In this document: in pieces, positions 44,301-52,999 of the stretch
Layout: each line of letters begins with the position of its first letter
How positions within the stretch are numbered: the first letter of the stretch is position 1
Origin: Pyrrhosoma nymphula
Taxonomy: Eukaryota > Arthropoda > Insecta > Odonata > Coenagrionidae
DNA length: 64,000 bases
Assembly (NCBI GenBank): GCA_963573305.1
Contig: OY754327.1
Coordinates: forward strand, 183,280,386 to 183,344,385
Reading direction: 5' to 3'
The notes under the pieces: model-generated
Seen by the model: only the letters and a program-made list of their open reading frames with translations
The model's database searches: none
What the model was told of the DNA's origin: nothing
Position numbers and translations under genes: made by a program

Positions 44301-44959
44301 TGTCCTCCCAAGAGGTGTTCTTTTGGGAGTGAGCCATAATTTTGGCAGCAGCATAGACCACGCAATTTACCGTCCAAAGGTCCGACGTTTCCGTTAGGAT
44401 TTCGTCGATAAGACCATTCAACTGGGGCAGGTGGTTACCCCGCAGAGAGATCTTCCGGTGGATGTCTCTCGGCCTAGGTTGTCCATCATCATAAGATATT
44501 GTGCTTAACAACCGCGTTCGTAGTTCAGCGACGGCCTGACCAGCTTCATCTCCATTTGACATAGACTGCGGCATGAGTGCCGTTCTAGCCTCAGGTGGTG
44601 CAGAGACTGCCTGTGTCGGGGAGAGTGGTCTGGCCGGTGGTGTGTTCCTCTGAACTGGCGGTTGGTGGAGAGTTTCCTTTTTTCGCAGGCGGTTGGCATA
44701 ATCGCGCAGATTCTGCTGCGATAGGTGGTCGTGTTCTGGATGCATCTCACACCACAAAGAGTGCATCCTTGCCATATACCCCCTGCGTTCGGGCTCGCTG
44801 GCAGCATGGCATGCGAGGAGGTCGCCCCTTAGGGCTTCCGTCCACTGCATCCGGGCTCCCGTTACGGTGGTATTTGTATTGCCACACCCAACTCCACTTG
44901 GGCCCCCATCCGAGAGGGGCCGGTTGTGGGTGGCTTTCTCTCACGCCCCTACTCCTCTT
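41335..44959 (-). mobile_element. R4/Dong-like retrotransposon, copy 2
   Basis: Full coding region, 3' UTR of ~130 bp and a 3' end at AATTGTTACAG-type sequence (reverse strand) next to (TTA)n. Its 5' end is not the same as in copy 3: after GGGTGGCTTTCTCT it carries a ~20-bp piece identical to internal ORF sequence (44033-44058) before the TTA tract. Confidence 0.92.
41467..44850 (-). CDS. R4/Dong-like retrotransposon protein, copy 2, intact frame
   Basis: The 1127-codon frame is uninterrupted. Order: a Myb-like N-terminal block (MQWTEALRGDLLACHAA), a Pro-rich linker, reverse transcriptase with FSAPGMDAVNNFWW, YRPITCLNTVYKAFTSI, MAWVDYKKAFDTTS, GVFQGDSLSALLFC and FYMDDLKLYAS. A zinc knuckle follows (CRACRAQPETLSHLLSGC), then a restriction-like endonuclease: KPDIVLLD, FVIEFSAP and KRTKYQDLL. 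RT plus this endonuclease type defines the R2 superfamily; the target in TAA repeats points to R4/Dong. Start: the ATG at 44850 is conserved in copy 3, where the frame extends a further 56 codons upstream. Ala in QGDSLSA replaces Pro of the other copies, which may affect activity. Confidence 0.9.
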   Translation of the reverse strand: MQWTEALRGDLLACHAASEPERRGYMARMHSLWCEMHPEHDHLSQQNLRDYANRLRKKETLHQPPVQRNTPPARPLSPTQAVSAPPEARTALMPQSMSNGDEAGQAVAELRTRLLSTISYDDGQPRPRDIHRKISLRGNHLPQLNGLIDEILTETSDLWTVNCVVYAAAKIMAHSQKNTSWEDKAAKRLEQLEAKITQARQQASRIQCVMEYIASGRAFTPKVRCIARSLRYNHHTLNKSVLLTIKQHAVDRVRALTTARKKLLKRSRGVRENATFLLQPSRLFRPPPPVVESPPPVQEVERFWKEIYETSKPFNGDTPAIGLFKEVCDRHLQDVDGPLSVTESDVKKAFSGKKNFSAPGMDAVNNFWWKKFTSTHQHLARIFTSFLNGGKPIPPWLTEGRTVLIPKKGDLSNPKNYRPITCLNTVYKAFTSILSDLILHQVQPVWEEVYEQRGSKRGIAGCKDNLLIDRCICQDAIRHKRNLSMAWVDYKKAFDTTSHELLIAMLKLMKVHPEVVSCIQRLLPLWKTRFVLTSGKRSVSTELVTYHRGVFQGDSLSALLFCISLLPLSLRLRRGKGYMCGVPDDRKHKVTHLFYMDDLKLYASNAKDLRTALDTVLEYSEAIGMEFGLDKCASIHLARGRFSEIKEDVQLVDGSVIRHLEDDDSYEYLGVPQRRMQEVTAVKERLTAKYRQTLRNIWSSELSGKNKVLATNMFAVPTLLYTFGCMKWNVNELQNLDRGTRKMMTMYRSLHPKSSVARLYLPRNVGGRGLLSLECLHNRVVLGTACRVLKSRDPLLNLVSDHESAGAGAFLFQAAKRAADETGLDFDPSSDGSDNDTTILSLKADVLKLEIKKAEQKALLKVHTDKPMHGGFYRNIEKHGLLKELTFAFLRSAGLKSETEGFVLACQDGVINTLVYRRIIFKAEVADTRCRACRAQPETLSHLLSGCSYYAKSAYLARHNAALRVLYFHLRHHYGIDETPVLPYAPGDIESVVENDKCTIWWNYSFSTTRQLEATKPDIVLLDHLTRSMFVIEFSAPAETNMDAKEVEKRTKYQDLLFELRQMYPGHSVKLVVLIIGVLGGVKGSLLNNIKCIPSCVAQAELLVARMQKAVILGSLRLLRTHDPTAA

Positions 44960-44980
44960 TATTATTATTATTATTATTTT

Positions 44981-45270
44981 AATTGTTACAGTTGTAACAT
45001 GACCCTCCGAGTCCCCGGCAAGCATCAGGTTTCATTGCCGTCATAATGGCCGAAGACTCGAGAGGGGTTGGGCAGTAATCGCAGCCACGTCCGACGCCCA
45101 TCGGATGTGTGGCTACGCTGCGGTAGGGTCATGCGTCCGCAGTAAACGGAGTGACCCCAGGATGACGGCCTTCTGCATGCGTGCAACTAGTAATTCCGCC
45201 TGTGCCACTTGGGCCCCCATCCGAGAGGGGCCGGTTGTGGGTGGCTTTCTCTCACGCCCCTACTCCTCTT
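44981..45270 (-). mobile_element. 290-bp mini-copy of the R4/Dong-like element
   Basis: Carries only the last ~228 bp of the element (3' UTR and end of ORF) fused at 45205-45208 (shared CCAC) to the first ~62 bp of the 5' region as found in copy 2, including the same 5' scar. (TTA)n lies on both sides. No protein is encoded. It is what an internal deletion of nearly the whole element would leave. Confidence 0.9.
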
Positions 45271-45291
45271 TATTATTATTATTATTATTTT

Positions 45292-48200
45292 AATTGTTAC
45301 AGTTGTAACATGACCCTCCGAGTCCCCGGCAAGCATCAGGTTTCATTGCCGTCATAATGGCCGAAGACTCGAGAGGGGTTGGGCAGTAATCGCAGCCACG
45401 TCCGACGCCCATCGGATGTGTGGCTACGCTGCGGTAGGGTCATGCGTCCGCAGTAAACGGAGTGACCCCAGGATGACGGCCTTCTGCATGCGTGCAACTA
45501 GTAATTCCGCCTGTGCCACGCAGGACGGAATACACTTGATGTTATTTAGCAGCGAGCCCTTAACTCCACCGAGCACACCTATGATAAGGACCACCAGTTT
45601 CACAGAGTGTCCGGGGTACATCTGTCGAAGTTCGAAAAGCAGGTCTTGATATTTCGTCCGTTTTTCCACCTCCTTCGCATCCATGTTAGTTTCAGCCGGA
45701 GCCGAAAACTCGATCACGAACATGGAGCGTGTGAGGTGGTCGAGGAGAACGATATCAGGCTTGGTCGCCTCCAAGTGCCTGGTGGTGGAAAAGGAGTAAT
45801 TCCACCAGATCGTGCATTTATCGTTCTCCACGACGGACTCAATATCTCCAGGGGCATAGGGCAGCACAGGTGTTTCGTCGATGCCATAATGGTGGCGAAG
45901 ATGAAAGTATAACACCCGTAGGGCCGCGTTGTGCCGAGCTAAATATGCTGACTTAGCGTAATAACTACAGCCGGAGAGAAGGTGACTCAAAGTCTCCGGC
46001 TGGGCTCGGCACGCCCTACATCTCGTGTCCGCAACCTCCGCTTTGAATATAATGCGGCGGTACACGAGTGTGTTTATGACACCATCCTGGCACGCGAGGA
46101 CAAAACCCTCGGTCTCGGACTTCAGACCGGCGGAGCGTAGGAAGGCAAACGTTAGCTCCTTCGATAGCCCATGCTTTTCGATGTTTCGATAGAAACCTCC
46201 ATGCATGGGCTTATCGGTATGCACCTTGAGCAAGGCCTTCTGCTCGGCTTTTTTTATTTCGAGCTTGAGGACGTCTGCCTTCAATGACAAGATGGTCGTG
46301 TCATTGTCGCTTCCGTCGGATGACGGGTCGAAGTCGAGACCGGTTTCGTCCGCTGCCCTCTTTGCCGCCTGGAAGAGAAACGCCCCTGCTCCCGCACTCT
46401 CGTGATCACTCACGAGATTGAGCAGGGGGTCCCTGCTTTTCAAAACTCGGCAAGCTGTACCCAGGACAACTCTGTTGTGGAGACATTCCAGACTCAATAG
46501 TCCTCTACCACCTACATTGCGAGGGAGATACAATCTGGCGACGGAAGATTTCGGATGAAGACTTCTATAGATGGTCATCATCTTCCTCGTTCCCCTATCG
46601 AGGTTCTGCAACTCGTTGACGTTCCACTTCATGCATCCGAAGGTATACAGCAGTGTAGGAACCGCGAACATGTTCGTGGCAAGAACCTTGTTCTTGCCTG
46701 ACAGCTCAGAACTCCAGATGTTCCTGAGAGTCTGTCTGTATTTGGCGGTGAGCCTTTCCTTCACTGCTGTAACCTCCTGCATTCGGCGCTGGGGGACGCC
46801 GAGATATTCATAGCTGTCATCGTCCTCGAGGTGACGAATGACGCTCCCGTCAACAAGTTGCACGTCTTCCTTGATCTCCGAAAATCTTCCTCTCGCCAAG
46901 TGGATGGATGCACACTTGTCCAATCCGAACTCCATTCCTATAGCCTCACTGTATTCCAGTACGGTGTCCAGGGCAGTGCGAAGGTCTTTCGCATTAGAAG
47001 CGTACAGCTTCAGGTCATCCATATAAAACAAATGGGTGACCTTATGCTTCCTGTCACCTGGAACACCACACATGTATCCTTTACCTCGTCGCAGCCTAAG
47101 GGACAGGGGTAGGAGGGAAATACAGAACAGTAGGGGGCTCAAGCTGTCGCCTTGAAAAACGCCACGGTGGTATGTTACCAACTCTGTGGAAACTGACCGC
47201 TTGCCTGAGGTCAGAACGAAGCGCGTTTTCCACAGTGGTAACAGGCGTTGGATGCAGGACACAACCTCAGGGTGGACTTTCATCAACTTCAGCATGGCGA
47301 TCAATAGCTCATGCGAAGTGGTGTCAAAAGCCTTCTTGTAGTCCACCCAGGCCATTGATAGGTTTCGCTTATGCCGGATGGCATCCTGGCATATGCACCT
47401 ATCAATGAGCAGGTTGTCCTTGCATCCCGCGATTCCTCGCTTTGAGCCCCTCTGCTCGTACACCTCCTCCCAAACCGGCTGGACTTGGTGTAGGATAAGG
47501 TCGCTCAAGATCGAGGTGAACGCCTTATATACAGTGTTGAGGCAGGTTATAGGGCGGTAGTTCTTTGGATTGGACAAGTCTCCCTTCTTAGGTATTAAAA
47601 CCGTGCGTCCCTCAGTCAGCCAAGGTGGAATTGGTTTTCCACCATTTAGAAAGGACGTGAAGATTCTGGCGAGGTGTTGGTGGGTGGAAGTAAATTTCTT
47701 CCACCAGAAGTTATTCACGGCATCCATTCCTGGAGCCGAGAAATTCTTCTTGCCAGAGAAGGCCTTCTTCACGTCACTTTCGGTGACTGAAAGAGGTCCA
47801 TCCACATCTTGTAGGTGGCGGTCACAAACCTCTTTAAAGAGGCCTATGGCCGGAGTGTCTCCGTTGAATGGCTTCGACGTTTCGTATATTTCCTTCCAGA
47901 AACGTTCAACCTCTTGGACGGGTGGCGGAGATTCAACAACAGGCGGAGGTGGTCGAAAGAGACGGGACGGCTGAAGGAGAAAGGTGGCATTTTCTCTCAC
48001 GCCCCTACTCTTCTTCAGGAGTTTTTTCCGGGCCGTGGTGAGTGCCCGAACTCTATCGACCGCGTGCTGCTTAATGGTAAGCAGCACGCTTTTATTCAGC
48101 GTGTGATGGTTGTACCTGAGACTGCGCGCTATGCGCCGAACTTTAGGAGTGAAAGTTCGCCCAGATAAGATGTATTCCATCACACACTGAATTCTCGACG

Positions 48201-49027
48201 CCTGTTGTCTCGCCTGCGTGATCTTGGCCTCCAACTGTTCAAGCCTCTTTGCTGCTTTGTCCTCCCAAGAGGTGTTCTTTTGGGAGTGAGCCATAATTTT
48301 GGCAGCAGCATAGACCACGCAATTTACCGTCCAAAGGTCCGACGTTTCCGTTAGGATTTCGTCGATAAGACCATTCAACTGGGGCAGGTGGTTACCCCGC
48401 AGAGAGATCTTCCGGTGGATGTCTCTCGGCCTAGGTTGTCCATCATCATAAGATATTGTGCTTAACAACCGCGTTCGTAGTTCAGCGACGGCCTGACCAG
48501 CTTCTTCTCCATTTGACATAGACAGCGGCATGAGTGCCGTTCTAGCCTCAGGTGGTGCAGAGGCTGCCTGTGTCGGGGAGAGTGGTCTGGCCGGTGGTGT
48601 GTTCCTCTGAACTGGCGGTTGGTGGAGAGTTTCCTTTTTTCGCAGGTGGTTGGCATAATCGCGCAGATTCTGCTGCGATAGGTGGTCGTGTTCTGGATGC
48701 ATCTCACACCACAAAGAGTGCATCCTTGCCATATAACCCCTGCGTTCGGGCTCGCTGGCAGCATGGCATGCGAGGAGGTCGCCCCTTAGGGCTTCCGTCC
48801 ACTGCATCCGGGCTCCCGTTACGGTGGTATTTGTATTGCCACACCCAACTGTACTAGGGCCCCCATCCGAGAGGGGCCGGTTGTGGGTGGCTTTCTCTGT
48901 ATTCCTATTGGGAACCAGTTTTACTGCGTGTAGGGTGGTTAGCCCCACACGCAGACGTCCACCATTAGCCGGCAAGAGCCGTTGCCAGGTACGCCACGTG
49001 GAGGCTGGTGGTCCGGATTTCGTACCC
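45292..49027 (-). mobile_element. R4/Dong-like retrotransposon, copy 3, full length
   Basis: The most complete copy: 3' UTR next to (TTA)n, the longest frame, and a 5' leader reaching 49027, where it meets a tRNA-Asp-derived segment. The leader beyond 48890 is not present in the other copies of the window, so this copy best shows the original 5' end. Confidence 0.92.
45424..48975 (-). CDS. R4/Dong-like retrotransposon protein, copy 3, intact frame
   Basis: 1183 codons without a stop. Compared with copy 2 it adds 56 N-terminal residues (MPANGGRLRVGL...TGARMQWTEAL); which ATG is used is uncertain. RT catalytic motifs AWVDYKKAFD and FYMDD (from residue ~650) are intact, as are QGDSLSPLLFC, the knuckle from residue ~986 (CRACRAQPETLSHLLSGC) and the endonuclease from ~1072 (KPDIVLLD...VIEFSAP...KRTKYQ). 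The protein would bind its RNA, nick target DNA and prime reverse transcription from the nick. Near identity to copies 1 and 2 and the open frame suggest recent activity. It differs from copy 2 at scattered residues. Confidence 0.92.
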   Translation of the reverse strand: MPANGGRLRVGLTTLHAVKLVPNRNTEKATHNRPLSDGGPSTVGCGNTNTTVTGARMQWTEALRGDLLACHAASEPERRGYMARMHSLWCEMHPEHDHLSQQNLRDYANHLRKKETLHQPPVQRNTPPARPLSPTQAASAPPEARTALMPLSMSNGEEAGQAVAELRTRLLSTISYDDGQPRPRDIHRKISLRGNHLPQLNGLIDEILTETSDLWTVNCVVYAAAKIMAHSQKNTSWEDKAAKRLEQLEAKITQARQQASRIQCVMEYILSGRTFTPKVRRIARSLRYNHHTLNKSVLLTIKQHAVDRVRALTTARKKLLKKSRGVRENATFLLQPSRLFRPPPPVVESPPPVQEVERFWKEIYETSKPFNGDTPAIGLFKEVCDRHLQDVDGPLSVTESDVKKAFSGKKNFSAPGMDAVNNFWWKKFTSTHQHLARIFTSFLNGGKPIPPWLTEGRTVLIPKKGDLSNPKNYRPITCLNTVYKAFTSILSDLILHQVQPVWEEVYEQRGSKRGIAGCKDNLLIDRCICQDAIRHKRNLSMAWVDYKKAFDTTSHELLIAMLKLMKVHPEVVSCIQRLLPLWKTRFVLTSGKRSVSTELVTYHRGVFQGDSLSPLLFCISLLPLSLRLRRGKGYMCGVPGDRKHKVTHLFYMDDLKLYASNAKDLRTALDTVLEYSEAIGMEFGLDKCASIHLARGRFSEIKEDVQLVDGSVIRHLEDDDSYEYLGVPQRRMQEVTAVKERLTAKYRQTLRNIWSSELSGKNKVLATNMFAVPTLLYTFGCMKWNVNELQNLDRGTRKMMTIYRSLHPKSSVARLYLPRNVGGRGLLSLECLHNRVVLGTACRVLKSRDPLLNLVSDHESAGAGAFLFQAAKRAADETGLDFDPSSDGSDNDTTILSLKADVLKLEIKKAEQKALLKVHTDKPMHGGFYRNIEKHGLSKELTFAFLRSAGLKSETEGFVLACQDGVINTLVYRRIIFKAEVADTRCRACRAQPETLSHLLSGCSYYAKSAYLARHNAALRVLYFHLRHHYGIDETPVLPYAPGDIESVVENDKCTIWWNYSFSTTRHLEATKPDIVLLDHLTRSMFVIEFSAPAETNMDAKEVEKRTKYQDLLFELRQMYPGHSVKLVVLIIGVLGGVKGSLLNNIKCIPSCVAQAELLVARMQKAVILGSLRLLRTHDPTAA

Positions 49028-49097
49028 TGGCTCCCCGGCGGGGAATCGAACCCCGGTCTCCCGCGTGACAGGCGGGGATACTGACCACTATACTACG
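49028..49097 (-). pseudogene. tRNA-Asp(GTC)-derived segment with CCA at element 5' junction
   Basis: On the minus strand TAGTATAGTGGTCAGTATC forms the D-arm region. The anticodon arm is CCCGC-CTGTCAC-GCGGG with anticodon GTC at 49067-49069. The T arm is CGGGG-TTCGATT-CCCCG and the acceptor 3' strand CCGGGGA with discriminator G. CCA follows directly. The 5' acceptor strand (about the first six bases) is replaced by TAA repeat. Eukaryotic tRNA genes do not encode CCA, so this looks copied from a mature tRNA. Without its acceptor 5' strand it cannot fold as a full tRNA. Confidence 0.85.
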
Positions 49098-49123
49098 TTT
49101 ATTATTATTATTATTATTATTAT
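49098..49123. repeat. (TTA)n microsatellite at the array's right border
   Basis: Eight uninterrupted TTA units close the array; on the minus strand they directly precede the tRNA-derived segment. Confidence 0.9.
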
Positions 49124-49124
49124 A

Positions 49125-49205
49125 GCACAGTCACAGTACAGCTACCAAAGCAGAGCCACAGTACAGTTGTCAGAGCACAGTCACAGTACAATTGTCAGAG
49201 CACAT
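49125..49205. repeat. Minisatellite, ~26-bp unit, three copies
   Basis: Units of the type CACAGTCACAGTACAATTGT with CAGAG links. A related motif lies left of the retrotransposon array near 39000-39026. Confidence 0.6.
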
Positions 49206-49842
49206 CTCTGTTGTTTACCTACTAAAATATAATAACGCGAACGTATTCTTAATGGGAGTTACGAAGATGGAAACAATTTGTAAAGATATAAAAAAACTAC
49301 GATAAAAAGAAAAATAATAATATCCTTGTCTGGGTATCGACATTCAAACCTTCCGCTCCCCAATCCAACAACTTACCATTACACTACCATTGCCATGGAA
49401 TTATGAGCAGTTCACAGGTGTTAAGTTTTATTTTTATATATTCTGACTTAAAGATTGGTAGGTAGAACTGACAGGACTCCCTCCGATTTAATCCCATAGT
49501 AATCAGTCACACTTAACCCTAAATCGGTCGAACTGAAATGCACACGAATATACAGTAGTTTTCCTGATACAGCTCTCCTTTATTTATCCATTCTAACCAT
49601 GATTAAAACCCTTAACTCTTTGAATTTGCTCTCGCTGCAATGGAATGGTCTCATGTAAAATAGGTGTAATTTGTGCCGAGGAAAGCAGGCGAAATCGAGG
49701 AATTCGCAGACTGGATGCTTCGAAAATATTACCGAAAATTTTATCGAGTCATTATAATGTTCAGCAGCTGCAAACAGAAGAGGGAAGTATTCGGGCGTCT
49801 CTTAAATTGTCCCTTATAAAAGTATTTCCTACATGGAGGGTA
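49206..49842. other. Unassigned region
   Basis: No recognisable coding frame or element; the small open frame at 49645-49854 has no known domain. Confidence 0.4.
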
Positions 49843-50064
49843 AGCGGAGTGTAAAGGAAGGAGACTACATTCCATGAAGTGTAGCGCTACCCTTCCCTTA
49901 CACTCGCTGGAAACTTCTTGGCTTACCCTCGCCCTACACTCCATGGAGTGTAAGGGAAGGGTACTGGTACCCTCGCCCTAAACTCCACGGAGTGTAAGAG
50001 AAGGGTAGTGCTACCATGGCCCTACACTCCATGGAGTGTAAGGGAAGGGTAGCACTACCCTACT
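49843..50064. repeat. Hairpin-forming tandem repeat, 44-bp unit
   Basis: Three clear units start at 49932, 49976 and 50020, with degenerate copies before them. Each has two palindromes: ACACTCCATGGAGTGT and a variable one such as AGGGTAGCACTACCCT or GGGTACTGGTACCC. The palindrome cores vary in compensated fashion in some units. Confidence 0.75.
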
Positions 50065-50599
50065 ACAGTGAAGAAGTGCTACAAAGCTCTGAATATTGTT
50101 GTTGCCTATACAAAGGTTTTAAATTTCTCATTAAAAAAGGTCTTATGCTATTTCAATGGTTGAACGAAGTGTTTTTGTTTATGTGTTTGTGTAATAATAA
50201 CCATTAATCCCTTCAGCAAGAAAGTAAGCTTTTCATGTTTTGTGTAAGAGCGAATGTTTTTGAATTTTATTGTAATAAGGTAGAAAAATGTCACCAGGAG
50301 TAGGTTACAGTTTTAATTAAACGACTATAGTTTCCATGGTTAACGTCATGATCAGGTAAAACATGCAATTTGTCGGACACTTATATATACATAGCTGAGA
50401 GTGCAGGGAGGTGGATGGAAAAAGGTGGGGGCTGTGCAGATGTTGGGTGGGGGAGGACGGTTGGGAGGAAGTTGGGGAGGGAGAGAATGGGAAGGTGGGT
50501 GTTTAGAGTTTGGGGTTTTTGAGTCATGGGTCTGGAATATGGGAGAAGGTGACGCGGGTGGTGGGGAGGAAGGTTAGTAGAGTCTTCACTGTTGACTAA
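50065..50599. other. Unassigned, partly G-rich
   Basis: The stretch 50400-50590 is G-rich on the plus strand (GTGGGGGAGG-like runs). No element border is visible. Confidence 0.35.
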
Positions 50600-51223
50600 C
50601 TGTGGTGGCTGCAGGTGAATCCGTTGAAGGGTTGGAAGATAGGGAAAAACAGAGAGGGTGCGAAGTTAGGTGGTCAATGGAAGAGAGAGAGGTTGAGGAG
50701 GGGGGAGCAGGAAGCATACAACAAGTCGTTAATAATATCACTGTCAGCGTGTATACATTTCAAAATTTCAACTTGCTCGAGAGCGTCTAGCCGGGGGCAT
50801 TTACCTTCAACGTGTAAAATTTCCAGGGAAAAATCACTCTTTTACATCTACAAAATACCCTGCAAGCCACCTCAGGGGTGTATGGCAGGGGGTGAGTATT
50901 CACCAACATGCATTACACTATACCCTAAAGTTAGTGTAACTACGAGTTACGACTAATTATGTATTAGCATAAATCGCTAATGCTTGCCACGAGACGAAGC
51001 CTCACAAGCATGCACTACACTACAGATATTATCACAATGGAGAGGGACCGTTAATATATATATGTATTTTGCAACTACACAAATGGACAGAGACTCAAGA
51101 ATATGTAGAAAACATGCACGGTGTGCTGCTAGTACTAGGTAACAGGTAAGGATTCAAGTATAAGGGAGTACTACTACTACTAAGAGTTACACTACCTATC
51201 GAAAAACCTAGATAAAAGTCTCA

Positions 51224-52990
51224 TTAGCCGCTGTTATGGTCCCTTATAGTTCGTCGGAAAAATGACATTTTAAATTTGTCCGTTCTGCAGTCTAGTTCCC
51301 TAATTTTATTCTCATGATCTGATCTGCCGTAGTATGTCGGATTGCGTAAAATATAATCAACGTCGTCAGAAAATAGACCGGTTTGGAACTTACATAATAG
51401 ATTGAGTCTAAATTTTAATCGACGGTCTGAAAGCGCTTCCCATCCCAGTTGCTGCAAAAGGTCAGTAACACTAACGACATTATCATAACGGCCTTTAACG
51501 TATCTTGCTGATCTTCGCTGCACGCGTTCTAACTCAGTTTCCAAGCCTATCTCATAAGGATCTCAAATACTGGCAGCATATTCCAAGTGGAGTATAACGA
51601 GGGAGAAGTAGCTGATTTCCCTAACTTTATCGTCGCACTTGCCAAGTACTCTTTTAACAAATCCCAATTTACGATTAGCTTGACCGGTAATTTCTCGAAT
51701 ATGTTTACTCCGCGAGAGATCATTAGTCAGTTCAACTCCGACATATTTAACCGATTCTACAGTCTCTAATTTGCTATTGTTTATGCAATAGCTGTTACAA
51801 GGAGCGTTTTTCCGTTTCCAAAAATTCATAACAACGCATTTTTTCAGGTTTAATTCTAGCTGCCACACATCGCACCACTCCTGTATTGCCTCGAGGTCCT
51901 TAGTTAGCGCTTCCTTATCATTAAGGCTACGAATTTCTCTATACACCACTGCGTCGTCTGTAAATAATCTAAGCGTACTGTCAACTGTTTCACCAATATC
52001 GTTTATGTACATAAGGAACAGAAGTGGGCCTATGACACTTGCATGTGGGACACCTGATGTGACTTTTACTTCATTAGAGATAGCGCCATTTGCTCGCGAT
52101 TGCTTTAGAATTCTCTAATCCAGGAAATTACGTCGTCGTCTAAACCGAAGGATTTCAATTTCATGAGTAGCTTACTGTGGGAAACTTTATCAAATACCTT
52201 TTTAAAGTCAAGAAAAATTGCATCAACTGTAACGATATTATATGTTCACCCGAGACTAAAATATCGTGGGCAAAAAGTGCTAATTGAGTTTCTCAAGTTC
52301 TTACCTTTCTGAATCCGTGTTGCGTTTTTGTAAACAAGTTCTGCATATGAAGGTGTCTCATAACTGAACTTAAAATTATATGTTCAAGGATTTTGCAAGA
52401 GATAGATGTGAGAGATATCGGTCTGTAGTTCGATGGCTGTTCCTTATATATGGGAGTGACATTTGCAATTTTCCAGTCCATGGGTACTTTGTGTTCGTTG
52501 ATGGATTTAATAAGTATATTCTGCAAGTAGGGTGCTATTTCACAAGATAATTCTCTATACACGCGGGCAGGAATTTCTTCAGGACCTGGGGATTTATTTG
52601 GACTTATAGATTTTAGCAAGTTTTCTATTCCGTGATTGCAAATATCGATAGGCGGCATCTTTTGCTGGAAGTGATCATTTACCTTTACGGATGTAATCTG
52701 TGATGACTTGGTGAACACACTTTGAAAGTAGGAATTCAACAAGTTGGCTTTGTCCAAACTGTTAGTTAATAATTCGCCATTTTCGTTTCGTAGCGGAATA
52801 ACTGTTGATCTATTGCCTTCCCTTACGTATGACCAAAATGCCTTTGGGTTGTCCTGTAACTGTTCTACTAATGTTTTTCTTTTAAAATCCACGAATGCAT
52901 TCCGAAATTCTTCCTTTGTAGTGGCTTTAGACAATTTGTATTTTTCAATTATTAAATTTTGATCACCAGTGGACAAATCTCTACGGAGTT
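51224..52990 (-). pseudogene. CR1 reverse transcriptase region
   Basis: From the linker (KAFWSYVREGNRSTVIPLRN) through NKSPGPEEIPARVYREL, VTPIYKEQPSNYRPISLTSI and TQHGFRKVRT the frame is open to about 52293. After a break, TLRLFTDDAVVYREI stands for the catalytic FADD box with Thr in place of Ala, then WQLELNLKKCVVMNF and VKYVGVELTNDLS. The C-terminal part (LERVQRRSARYVKGRYDN, LRNPTYYGRSDHENKI) ends at RTIRDHNSG and a stop. The catalytic region with the first Asp falls at the frame break near 52290-52200. Confidence 0.85.
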
Positions 52991-52999
52991 TTTTTCATC

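Noticed and set aside
39230..44397. Many plus-strand open frames of 60-180 codons opposite the R4/Dong-like copies, repeated in each copy
   Set aside because: They are antisense shadows of the long minus-strand frame and recur only because the copies are repeats.
49028..49097. A functional tRNA-Asp gene
   Set aside because: The 5' acceptor strand is missing and CCA is present in DNA; it is better explained as a retro-copied tRNA fragment.
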